Shown here piece after piece: positions 18,022 to 26,662 of a DNA stretch of 63,470 bases. The position numbers were made by a program, and so were the translations under genes. Numbering within the stretch: the stretch's first letter is position 1; each line of letters starts with the position of its first letter. The notes under the pieces are model-generated. The model was not told the DNA's origin. It saw only the letters and a list, made by a program, of their open reading frames with translations, and did not search any database. Origin of the DNA: Emiliania huxleyi CCMP1516 (Eukaryota; Haptophyta; Isochrysidales; Noelaerhabdaceae); assembly GCF_000372725.1 (NCBI RefSeq), contig NW_005196603.1:391775-455244 (forward strand), in the 5' to 3' direction.

Positions 18022-19602
18022 TTAGAGCATAGAGGTGTACGTCGCAGCCGGCGCGTCGGCCGTCGCCAGCGTCTCCAATCGATAGGTGTATACGGCACCG
18101 GCGGATGGGCATGAGTCAACTGCGACGTGTTGCGAAGAATCAATGGCGCAACTTCCTTCGTCAGATGCTTCTACTATGAAGGTGTCGCCGTCGACCGCGA
18201 CGGAGGCGCCGAAATTGTCATCTTGACCGGCGTTGGGCGCCTTGAGATATGCCTGAAATTGCCAGGCTCCATCGGCCCGCACGTACACGTAGGCCGCTCC
18301 GGCGGCGCTGCATCTGTTGTCCGAGGAGGCGGTGGTCGAGACGGGCGTGGTAGAGCAGCTGCTTTCCTCATCAGCTCCCACTATGAGGGTGTCGCCATCA
18401 AGCGCGACCGAGGCGCCGAAATGGTCATATTGACCAGCGTTGGGTGCCTTGAGGTACGCAGCGAAACGCCACGTGCCTCCCACTCGCTCGTACACGTAGG
18501 CCGCTCCGGCGTGGCTGCATCCAGTGTCCCAGGAGGCGGTGGTCGAGACGGGCGTTGTAGAGCAGCTGTCTTCTAGTTCTGCTCCTACTATGAGGGTGTC
18601 ACCATCCAGCGCGACCGTGACGCCGAACCAGTCATATTGACCAGCGTTGGGCGCCTTGAGGTACGCAGCAAAGCGCCACGTGATCCCCACTCGCTCGTAC
18701 ACGTAGGCCGCTCCGGCGTTGCCGCATCCATTGTCTGCGGCGGCTGTGGTCGAGACGGGCGTTGTAGAGCAGCTGTCTTCGAACCGTGCTCCCACTATGA
18801 GGGTGTCACCATCCAGCGCGACCGAGCCGCCGAACTCGTCATCTTGACCGGTGTTGGGCGCCTTGAGGTACGCGTGAAATTGCCAGGCTCCAGCGACCCG
18901 CACATACACATATGCCGCTCCGCTGTGGTGGCATCCATTATCCGAGGAGGCGGTGGTCGAGACGGGCGTTGTAGAGCAGCTGTTTTCGTAGTGTGCTCCC
19001 ACTATGAGGGTGTCGCCATCGAGCGCGACCGAGTTGCCGAAATCGCCACCGGGACCGGCGTTGGGCGCCTTGAGGTACGCAGTGAAAAGCCACGTGATCC
19101 CGACCCGCTCGTACACGTAGGCCGCTCCGCGGTTGCCGCATCTATTGTTTGAGGAAGCGGTGGTCGAGACGGGCGTGGTAGAGCAGCTGCCTTCGCCTCC
19201 TGCTCCCACTATGAGGGTGTCGCCATCCAGCGCGACCGAGTCGCCGAAATAGTCATATTGACCAGCGTTGGGCGCTTTGAGGTACGCAGCGAAAAGCCAC
19301 GTGCCTCCCACTCGCTCGTACACGTAGGCCGCTCCGGCGTTGGTGCATCCATTGTCTATGGCGGCGGTGGTCGAGACGGGCGTTGTAGAGCAGCTGTCTT
19401 CGTATTGTGCTCCCACTATGAGCATGTCGCCATCCAGCGCGACCGAGCCACCAAAGATGTCACGTGCGCCGGTGTTAGGCGCCTTGATGTACGCCTCCAG
19501 GGCAGCCGATGGTGATGTCGACAATGGGAGGAGCGAAGCTGCGAGCAATGGTGTAGGCGTGAGTGCGGCAGTGAGGACGCAAAACGGAGCGCCAATGCGC
19601 AT
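18022..19602 (-). CDS. Secreted FG-GAP (integrin-alpha-like) repeat protein
   Basis: An intronless 526-aa protein. An N-terminal signal peptide (MRIGAPFCVLTAALTPTPLL) is followed by seven or eight tandem ~64-aa repeats of the form DxFGxSVALDGDTLIVGA, then SCSTTPVSTTA, then GAAYVYERVGGTWRFAAYLK APNAGQ. This is the FG-GAP beta-propeller pattern, in which D/N-rich loops bind calcium in relatives. Each repeat also has a conserved Cys pair (SCSTTP and NGC/NRC), suggesting one disulfide per blade. The ATG at 19602 is used because the longer open frame upstream lacks an ATG and this start gives a signal peptide. High DNA identity between repeats indicates homogenisation. Function is unknown; adhesion or a matrix role is inferred. 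Confidence 0.85.
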   Translation of the reverse strand: MRIGAPFCVLTAALTPTPLLAASLLPLSTSPSAALEAYIKAPNTGARDIFGGSVALDGDMLIVGAQYEDSCSTTPVSTTAAIDNGCTNAGAAYVYERVGGTWLFAAYLKAPNAGQYDYFGDSVALDGDTLIVGAGGEGSCSTTPVSTTASSNNRCGNRGAAYVYERVGITWLFTAYLKAPNAGPGGDFGNSVALDGDTLIVGAHYENSCSTTPVSTTASSDNGCHHSGAAYVYVRVAGAWQFHAYLKAPNTGQDDEFGGSVALDGDTLIVGARFEDSCSTTPVSTTAAADNGCGNAGAAYVYERVGITWRFAAYLKAPNAGQYDWFGVTVALDGDTLIVGAELEDSCSTTPVSTTASWDTGCSHAGAAYVYERVGGTWRFAAYLKAPNAGQYDHFGASVALDGDTLIVGADEESSCSTTPVSTTASSDNRCSAAGAAYVYVRADGAWQFQAYLKAPNAGQDDNFGASVAVDGDTFIVEASDEGSCAIDSSQHVAVDSCPSAGAVYTYRLETLATADAPAATYTSML

Positions 19603-19839
19603 CGTGGCCAAGGAACGCCGGTGCTCGCGCCGATCGCGCTTAGCTTGAGTCGCGTTCGTTGAGCACAACTAAGGACGGATGACACACACACGGCTACTCG
19701 ATGTCGCAAGCAGTCTCGAGGTCTCGAAGTTGATACCCTTGGGGGGCCGCGATTGGTGTGACGCGATCCACGCAGGCGTGTTTTCTGACGGCCGACCGTC
19801 AGTGCACGGACGGAGTTGCCCCTTCTCCGACTGCCCCGG

Positions 19840-20105
19840 CTAGTTCCAGGGTTCGTCGGGATTTTCCTCCCTCCCTTCGCCCGTGCCCGGGCGGGCGGGC
19901 GGGACCTACCTAGCGCGGATGGGTTGGAGGGGGCTCGCTCCGAGGAAGGGCGGTGTAAGAAGCCGATCCCCGTAGAGCGTAGTCCGCCCCGTTCCTCCCC
20001 ATCGGGCCGCAAGCGGCCACGGCCCACGCCTCGCAGATTCGTTTCTCGCGCCTGGGTCAGGCATGCGCGCGCCGGGGGCATCCCCAGGGTCGCTCGACCA
20101 GTGGC
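19840..20105 (-). repeat. Interspersed repeat family A, copy 2 (inverted)
   Basis: The reverse complement of this stretch matches 3334-3520 and 62619-62800: GGTCGAGCGACCCTGGGGAT, CCTGACCCAGGCGCGA, CGAATCTGCGAGGCGTG and CCGATGGGGAGGAACGGGGC. It carries an extra ~40-bp internal segment not in the others. The rest of 19690-20600 shows no supportable gene; a 16-bp GAGGTCTCGAAGTTGA-type context and GT/CA-rich sequence are present. Confidence 0.6.
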
Positions 20106-20599
20106 CGCTATGAGAGGGAAAGAGCGGCAGCGGGGCCCCTCGACCCCCCCCGGGACGCGCCTCTCCACTGTCCTAGAGTATGCTTTGGGAGCCAGGCTTT
20201 GGGGCGAGTACGGGACGAGCTCCTTCTCGGGGAGACCGAGATGTGTGTTGTGTGTGTCGAGGCAACCGACACTCCGACACACACCGCCAAGCGCAAAAGC
20301 CGCACCAGGTCGCGACTCTCGTCTCGCCCACACCACAGGCGGCCTAGAGATACTCAAAGCCGTAGACTACACACAGGCACGTGTAACACCGCACACACAC
20401 GTCGCACGCGAAGAGACGCGCACGCCCCGCGACACACCAAATGTCTGAAGCTCATACAAACACACCACACTCCCGGCGACGGTTCGTCAAACTGTACACA
20501 GGCGCCCCCCCCCCCCCCGCGCACCCCTGCAGCCGCGCTTTGCACACGCCTCACCCGCAGACGCGCAGCACCCCTCCGACCAACAAGATCGGCCGTGCA

Positions 20600-20658
20600 C
20601 TACACCACAGCAACAGCAGCCTCCACCAGATGTGGGGCCGGCTCCTCCTCCTCTGCCC

Positions 20659-20693
<35 letters not shown>

Positions 20694-21163
20694 TCCCCGC
20701 CCGACGCCGGGGCCTCTGCGCCCGCCGCCTCCCCGCCCGCCTCCGCGCCGTCGCACGGGTTGCCGCAGCACCAGCCCTCTACCAAGTCCATCGCCGCCCA
20801 GACCACGTCGGTCGGCACCGGAATGAAGCCGCGGTGGCAGCCGCCGCCGATGCCGGAGCAGCCGTCGAGGCACTCCACAATGCGCCGGTTGCACGAGCGC
20901 GTCGCGTTCAGCCCCGCGGGGCCGTCACCGCCCGGCGCGCAGCAGATGTCGTGCTCGCGGCAGCAGCTGTCCTCGCAGGAGGCCTCGCCGGCGGCGCTGA
21001 GCTCCGGAGGGCCGTACTCAGGCCCGCAGTGGTTCGGGTCTGCGTCCCACTCCGAGTGCCAGCCGCCGTTGCACCAGCCGGGCCCGCAGTAGTTACCGCA
21101 GACGCGGAAGGCCGGGACGTTGGCCGGCGGCGAGGCGGCAGACGAGGCGGCCGCGTGCAGCAT
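20600..21163 (-). CDS. Phospholipase A2-like Cys-rich protein
   Basis: 187 residues from the ATG at 21163. The core YCGPGWC (25-31), CGPEYG (46-51) and SCEDSCCREHDICC (62-75) carries the CCxxHD active-site signature of secreted PLA2, with H71 and D72 as the putative catalytic His and adjacent calcium-ligand Asp, and a glycine-rich CGPGW-type calcium-loop region before it. Cysteines at TRSCNRRIVECLDGCSG and WCCGNPC fit further disulfides. Family members hydrolyse the sn-2 ester of phospholipids. The C-terminal ~50 residues are Ala/Glu low complexity (GAEAGGEAAGAEAPASGGEA). An in-frame stop lies directly upstream and no signal peptide is visible, so a short upstream exon with the signal is likely. 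Activity is not shown. Confidence 0.68.
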
Positions 21164-21179
21164 TCCGCGCGAAAGAGGC

Positions 21180-21890
21180 CGCTAGACCGGCCCCTTCGAG
21201 CCGCCAGCCCTTCGGCCTGGCCAGGAAAAATAAAAAAACTTGCTCGAGAAGTTGCGTGGGGGAGGTACGAGGGTGGTGTGGCATCTCTTGCGGGTCTCGC
21301 CAGGGGCGCCTACCAACCTCGCTTGCGAGGGGCGTGTGGCATGTCTGAACGGACTCGTGAGGGGCGCCTGCCTACCTCGCTTCGTCGAAGCGGCGCTTTG
21401 TACCCACACCCACCCCGCCGCATTCGTCGCCGGCGCGCGACAGGCTCCCGTCGGCTGGACTGCCCTCGACGAGTGGGTGTCGCCAACCAAAGCGACACGC
21501 ACTCGAGGGTAGTGCCGACGGGACGCGGCTCGAAGGGCGTGGCTCCGCAGCGCGACTGGCACTCGTCGCAGAGGCCTCGCATTCGACAAGTCGGGAACGG
21601 CTCTACCCGCAACTTTATCGCTAACACGCGCGCACCGCCGAGCCTGCGGCGGGCGCGCTGCAGCCGCACGTCTACCTTCGTCATAGTGCCACGACGTGCG
21701 GCCTAGAATTAGCACACGTGCCTCTGTTCGCTAACACTCACACATTGAATTGTCACCGCCAGTGAGTGCGAGATAGGGCTGGCCGCTGGCGGCTAGCCCG
21801 TGAGGAGGGCGACCATAGACACCTCACTAACCCCACACACGGTCTCGTCCGTGCCTCGCCGGCCGGCGAGATTGCTAGAGGTGGAGCAAG
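21180..21890. other. No supportable gene; short tandem similarity
   Basis: Two ~75-bp stretches (about 21275-21330 and 21330-21395) resemble each other, with GTGTGGCATCTC versus GTGTGGCATGTC and GGGGCGCCTACCAACCTCGC versus GGGGCGCCTGCCTACCTCGC. Long frames on both strands overlap and have shadow-like composition, so I annotate no gene. Confidence 0.35.
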
Positions 21891-21895
21891 CCTGC

Positions 21896-22182
21896 TCTAG
21901 CCTCGCATATTACCTCCTGTCGTCTGTTGTGATGTTGTGCCCTTGTTTGTTTCTCTTGGCACCTTGGAGTGCTGGGGGGGGCGACAGGAGGAATGTGGCC
22001 CTGAGTTATGTGTACGCCAACTCAGGGTGTGTGGCAGCCAGCTGGCTGTGTGTCTTGTGAGCTTGTTTGTGTCTGTGTGTCGCTCGTGCGTGTCGTCATC
22101 ATCTGTCTTGCGTCCACCCATACCGCGTTGGTGTCCAGTCCGAGCCTGGCTGTTCTTCACCTTACTACCTACCTACCTAGGG
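21896..22182 (+). repeat. SINE-like interspersed repeat D, copy 1
   Basis: About 285 bp running from CTAGCCTCGCAT through GAGTTATGTGTACGCCAACT, GGCAGCCAGCTGGCTGTGTG, GCTCGTGCGTGTCGTCATCA and CCATACCGCGTTGGTGTCCA to CTGTTCTTCACC, then a (CTAC)n tail. Another full copy lies at 26236-26520, and two 5'-truncated copies lie in inverted orientation at 34604-34925. A constant 3' end with a variable short-unit tail and 5' truncation is the hallmark of target-primed retroposition. Confidence 0.75.
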
Positions 22183-22422
22183 CGGTTGTATTCTCGTATC
22201 AGTAGCTCCGAGTAGAGGGGGCGGTCTGCTGCTAGGGGAAACCCGGAGCGCGGAGCCAACCCTCGGAGACCCGTGTTTACTTTACGGCCCTTTCCCTGCG
22301 AACGCGCACCCCCCCCCTTACTTAGCTCTTACTTAGGGGTCAGGGCTCTCTAGCCCGTAGCCCGATGCCAATCATCCGGCCCGCTGGGTGCGCTTCTCAG
22401 CTCCCCGGCCCTGGATGTGAGG

Positions 22423-23275
22423 TTACCGACTGCACTCCAAGTGCTCCAAGTTCCCGCCGCCATCGTTTCCGCCACCCGTGTGTGTGTCACTCACACTCAC
22501 TCCGCCACCCGCACTGCCACTTCCGCCCCCGCCACGGGAACGGCTGCAGGGTCGTGGGGCCGCCCCAGCGGCTCCACACCAGGCGTTTGGGCCGCGAGGG
22601 CCGCCACCGTACCCGCCGCCCCTGCCACCGCCTCCACCCCCGCCGCCGACGGGGCCGCCACCGTATGGACCCGCTCGGAATGACCTGGGGGACCCGAGGC
22701 CGCCCCGCCGGAGGTTGGTGTACCCGGGAGGAGGAGCTGGGGGAGGGGAGTTGCCGCAATACGATAACGGACCCGCCGGCGAGCCGGAGGGGCCGAGGCC
22801 GGAGGGCCCCGGGGGGCGCTTGGGGTCAGCTGTCGGAGGTGGAGGCGAGAGACGAGCTGACGCGGCCTCTGCGAGTGGAGTCGGGACATACGAGCTCACA
22901 GGGGGAAGGCCCGTCGCAGTGGAGCTCGCAGTGGGTCGTTTTGAGTGTCATCCCCATCGCTCTTGTCGTTCTGCCTCTCCCCGCTTCGAGGCGTCTCTCT
23001 GCCTCCTCCCTTTCCTTCTCCTCGGCCTCACGTTGTCGATGTCGCCTCCGTCGCCAGCAAATACACGCATTCGCCGCCCACTCCATTTCTCGTATCCTCT
23101 CCTTTCTTTCCTTCTGTCCCTCTTTCAGGCGTTCTGTTTCCGCGGCCACTCGTTCCTTCCTCTCCGCCTCAAGTCCCTTCCTCTTCCCTTCCCGTACTTT
23201 GATTATTGATGCCGCCGTCTGCTGCAGTGTCTGGGCGAGGGAGGGAGTGGGGTGCAGGTTGCTCACCCACGGCAC
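22423..23275 (-). CDS. Coiled-coil plus Gly/Pro-rich protein, two exons, inside an inverted-repeat pair
   Basis: Exon 1 (22900-23275) encodes a charged coiled coil: IKVREGKRKGLEAERKERVA, ERLKEGQKERKERIREMEW and QREAEEKEREEAERRLEAG. A GTGAGC donor at 22899 and an acceptor ending at 22830 excise 70 nt and join in frame to exon 2 (22423-22829), which is Pro/Gly-rich (PKRPPGPSGLGPSGSPAGPL, GYGGGPRGPNAW). The upstream frame has no ATG, so a first exon is missing or this is a fragment. The acceptor is followed by C, unlike the AG|G rule in the secure genes here. The whole model lies between oppositely oriented copies of CTCCAAGTGCTCCAAG (22435-22450 and 23282-23297), so it may belong to a mobile element. 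Not recognised. Confidence 0.38.
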
Positions 23276-23305
23276 CGGGCACTTGGAGCACTTGGAGCAC
23301 TTGGG

Positions 23306-23445
23306 CCGGTGCTTGCACTTTGAATGCCGTGGGGCTCCTGCCCGTGTCCGGGCGTGGAGATGCGAGGGTCGCCCCCCCCTTGCCCCACCACTCTGTGTGT
23401 GTGGAGAAGACAGAAGTTTACCTTAGTCCTTACCTTACCCATTAC
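23306..23445 (+). repeat. Introner-like family C, copy 5
   Basis: Contains CTTGCACTTTGAATGCCGTG, GGGCTCCTGCCCGTGTCC, GGAGATGCGAGGGTCGCC and CCTTGCCCCACCACTCTGTG, with a TTTACCTTAGTCCTTACC tail. Unlike the PreP copies it is not inside a recognised intron. It may mark an unannotated plus-strand gene, or show that the family can insert outside genes. Confidence 0.72.
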
Positions 23446-23559
23446 GTGGCTGGGTTCACAGCGATTGTAGGAAAATGACGGGAACACTTGACCGTCGCGG
23501 CCTTCCGACCCGCGCGGCAAACCCCGCAAAGTGACCCGTTTTTACCCACCCACGCCCGT

Positions 23560-23940
23560 GCGCGCGTATCTTAGCTAAGGTACGCGGCCACACGCGCTGG
23601 CGCGCACGGCAACCGGGACTTACACGCGCGACACGAGGGACTGCGTATCCTCGCCTGCCTCGGGGGAGAATAGCCACCCTCACCCGCTGCCGCGCATCGA
23701 GCTCGGCGGGGCCTGATACGTGTCATTCTGTGCCGGCGCGTATCTTAGCCAAGATACGCGGCCACACGTGCAGACGCGTATAGCGGTACTCGCGCCCACA
23801 CGTGCAGCCGCCTATCTTGGCCAACATAGGCGGCTGCACTCGCAGCCGCGTACCGCGTGACATACACGCCCACGCATGGGGCGCGTATGTTCCCCTAGAT
23901 AGGCGCCCACACGTGTAGCCGCGTATGTGAACATCCCTCT
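23560..23940. repeat. Cluster of hairpin-forming GTATCTTAGC units
   Basis: Several short near-palindromes lie in tandem, for example GCGTATCTTAGCCAAGATAC (from about 23738), GCGTATCTTAGCTAAGGTAC (about 23565) and CCGCCTATCTTGGCCAACAT (about 23809). They are separated by GCGGCCACACGTGCAG-like spacers. Part of the region (23597-23690) matches 230-330. No ORF is present. This suits a foldback or satellite-like element; 23940-24310 holds no gene that I can support. Confidence 0.55.
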
Positions 23941-24316
23941 GTGCACGTGCCAGCGCGAGTCGCCTTCGCCGACGGGCCGTTTCACGCGCTCACGCCCGCC
24001 TACGACTCTTTGTTTATTTAAATTTATTTATGAGCATTTTGTGAGGACGCAATCTCGTACTTAGCGATAGGCAGGCACATCATGTGGATACTCAGGATCA
24101 CTCGTATGATAATGTCAGCACGTAGCTACGCTTGCGAGGGCGACCTAAGCACCTAAGCACCCTAGCGCCCCCCCGCTTAGGCCGCTTACGGCTTTAGGTG
24201 CTTAGGCGGTCTCTGGGGTTGGGACCTGGGGCCCGCCGGGGCCTGGGACTGACGGCTGAGCCACTCTCTGTCTGGTGGCTCTCTACGGAGCGTTTACACA
24301 ACAGCTCGGCACCCTC

Positions 24317-25127
24317 TCAGAAGAATGAGGAGCTCGCGGACGGCACGTCGCTGCAGAAGCCGTCGCGCAAGCAGGTGAGCAGCAGCTCGCACGCCGTAAT
24401 GACGGCCGCGGACTCGCCTCGCTGCTGGACAAAGGTCGCCGAGCCGTACTCGCGCCGCAGCCGCGCGAGGAACGACGGGCCAAAACAGAGCGCCGCGTCC
24501 GAGCCCGCCTCCACCCGCAGCAGCGAGGAGCCCGCCTCGAGCGCGCCTGGCGCAAGAAGGCAGCGTCGAGGGCGGGACGGCGGCGGGGGCTCCCTGCAGT
24601 CGGCAGTCGGCGGATCGCACGAGGAGCGCTACGAATACGGTGGACGGCGGCTGGGATGCAGCTGGCCGCCGAAGACGCGTCTCTCTCAAGTGCTAGTTGG
24701 TACTCAGCGCGCCGGGCGTGCCGCGGTCGGCATAGATCGCCACGGCGCCGGCGCCGATGCGCCCGCCCCCGCCGACCGTGCCCGGACCAAGGCGCGACCA
24801 CCAGCGCAGCAGGTCGGCCGGCTCGGGCGCGCGGGCGCGGGCGCGGTCCTGCGTCACGACGAGGAGCTCGAAGCCAGTGTCCTCGTGCAGCTTGCCCAGG
24901 ATGCGCTCCAGCCGCGCGGCCTCGGCTGGCGTGAGCCAGCCCTGCAGGTCCAGGACGCGCGACGGCGCCGCGGGCAGCGACACCAGCGGAGCTCCGCCAT
25001 CTGGGAGCTCGAGCGCGGCGGCTTGTCGCGTGCGGACAGGCGACGGCGCGAGTGGGAGTGCGAGCGTGCAGAGGCTCAGCGCGGCGGCGCGAAGGCTGGC
25101 CGCTCTCGTCGTCGTCGCGAAGAGCAT
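24317..25127 (-). CDS. TPM-domain thylakoid-lumen protein (TLP18.3/Psb32-like)
   Basis: Two exons, 24713-25127 and 24317-24546, joined by a 166-nt GC-AG intron give 214 aa. The leader MLFATTTRAASLRAAALSLC TLALPLA reads as a signal peptide plus transit region. The TPM domain starts at VLDLQGWLTPAEAARLERIL, continues GKLHEDTGFELLVVTQDRA and AVAIYADRGTPG, and exon 2 adds FLARLRREYGSATFVQQRGE and AAVITACELLLTCLRDG. This matches the lumenal family implicated in photosystem II repair. An ATG 42 codons upstream (25253) is an alternative start. The seven bases GCGCGCT occur at both intron ends. Assignment is from remembered family patterns, not an alignment. Confidence 0.75.
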
Positions 25128-25259
25128 GTTTACTGATAGTGGTGGCAGTGAAGCTCCTCCTCGCGCTGCAGTCAAGGTACGCAACAACGTGAGGAGGACG
25201 CCGGACGGCGCTAAAAAAAGAATAAAGAAACCGGAAAATTGCCGAATCAGCATGTCCCT

Positions 25260-26235
25260 CGTCGTCTCTCTGCTCCTCGCTCGGCCGGGCGGCGACTCAG
25301 GTGGTGCGGAGCACGCCTGCTGTCACCGCCACGGCCCGACGCCCGGGGCCGGACGTCGAGTCGGACAAACTTTTGGCGAGAGCAGACCGAGCATCTTCAC
25401 CGAGCATCATCGGATCGACCCACTCTCCTGCGACGAGCCGCGGGAGGGAGGCACGTGGGATCCGGCCGGAGCGGCGGCGCGTGGCGCACACACGCCCTGC
25501 TCGCCCGCGGCCGCTGAGGCACACCCGGCGAGAGCCAGCTTTGCCCCCTCGGCGTCAATTGCGAGGCTCACCTCGCCGCCGTGCTGCGGGTGCGGCGGTT
25601 GGCTCGTGAGATGCGCGTGGCCGCGCGTGGCGCGGCTGGCCCCAGCCCACGCCCCCATATTTTGTGCTGGCTCGCGCACGAGCCGCGGAAGCTCGACGAC
25701 GAGCGACTGCATTGGCGGGCCCCGTTGTGAAAGGCGGCGGCTCTGCGTGGTCAAAGGCGGCGCTTGCCATCAGCCGCCGTGCACAGATGTCCCGAACCCT
25801 TTCATGCTTTGGGTAGGACACAGGCCTAACTACTCGGGGGACACACGATTCCAGAAATGGTTGTGTCCCCCTTTCTTCTTTCGACCTCTTCTCACCCCTC
25901 TCTTCCCCCTCTCCCCCACCTCGCCCCCCCCCCCTCCGCCGCACCCGTCCCCGCCGCGGCCTTCGCCACTGCCCACCTCTCTACCGCCCCCCCCTCCTCC
26001 TCCCTCCTCCCCCCCGCCTCCCCCTCCCACACCGCCCTCCCCCCCGCCGCCCTCCATCTCCTCATCTCTTTCCCGCCTGGGCGGGGCGGTGGGCGGGCGC
26101 GCGGTGCGGCGTGGCGTGTGCGTGTGTGCGACTGCGTCGAAGGACCGCTCGCAGAGGACCATTGGGTTTGTACTATTAACAACGAAGGCGCTCTCAAAAA
26201 AAAAAGAATTCCTGGCAGCCTTTCGGAAGTGCGCA
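25260..26235. other. No supportable gene
   Basis: The first half is GC-rich with overlapping shadow frames on both strands. From about 25875 to 26075 there is a ~200-bp C/T-rich strand-asymmetric tract. An A10 run at about 26193 precedes the SINE-like repeat at 26236. Confidence 0.4.
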
Positions 26236-26520
26236 CCTCCTAGCCTCACATGTCACTTCCTGTCGTCTGTTGTTTGAGTTGTGCCCTTGTTTGTGCCCTT
26301 GGCACCGTGGAGGTCTGGGGGGGGCGACAGGGAGGATGTGTCCCTGAGTTATGTGTACGCCGACTCAGGGTGTGTGGCAGCCAGATGGCTGTGTGTCTTG
26401 TGAGCCTGTTTGTGTCTGTGTGTCGCTCGTGCGTGTCGTCATCATCTGTCCAGCGTCCACCCATACCGCGTTGGTGTCCAGTCCGAGCCTGGCTGTTCTT
26501 CACCTTTCTACCTATGTATG
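26236..26520 (+). repeat. SINE-like interspersed repeat D, copy 2
   Basis: Full-length match to 21896-22182: TCCTGTCGTCTGTTGT, GAGTTATGTGTACGCCGACT, GGCTGTGTGTCTTGTGAGCC, GTCGCTCGTGCGTGTCGTCA, CCATACCGCGTTGGTGTCCA, then CTTTCTACCTATGTATG as a diverged tail. It lies ~140 bp upstream of the 548-codon ORF. Confidence 0.75.
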
Positions 26521-26662
26521 TTGGTAGTGGTGCGATTGTGCGTCAGGCGAAAGGCGAGCGCCGGCGGAAGGTGGCACGCCGAGCGTGTCAGCTAAGGGAG
26601 GCGATTGCGCGTCAGGCAAAAGTTGTTGATGGCCGACGACGTCGCCTTCGCTTCGGCTTGCG

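Noticed and set aside
23560..23940. CRISPR-like spacing of palindromic units
   Set aside because: Repeats are diverged and spacers are themselves similar; the host is a eukaryote and no cas genes are present.
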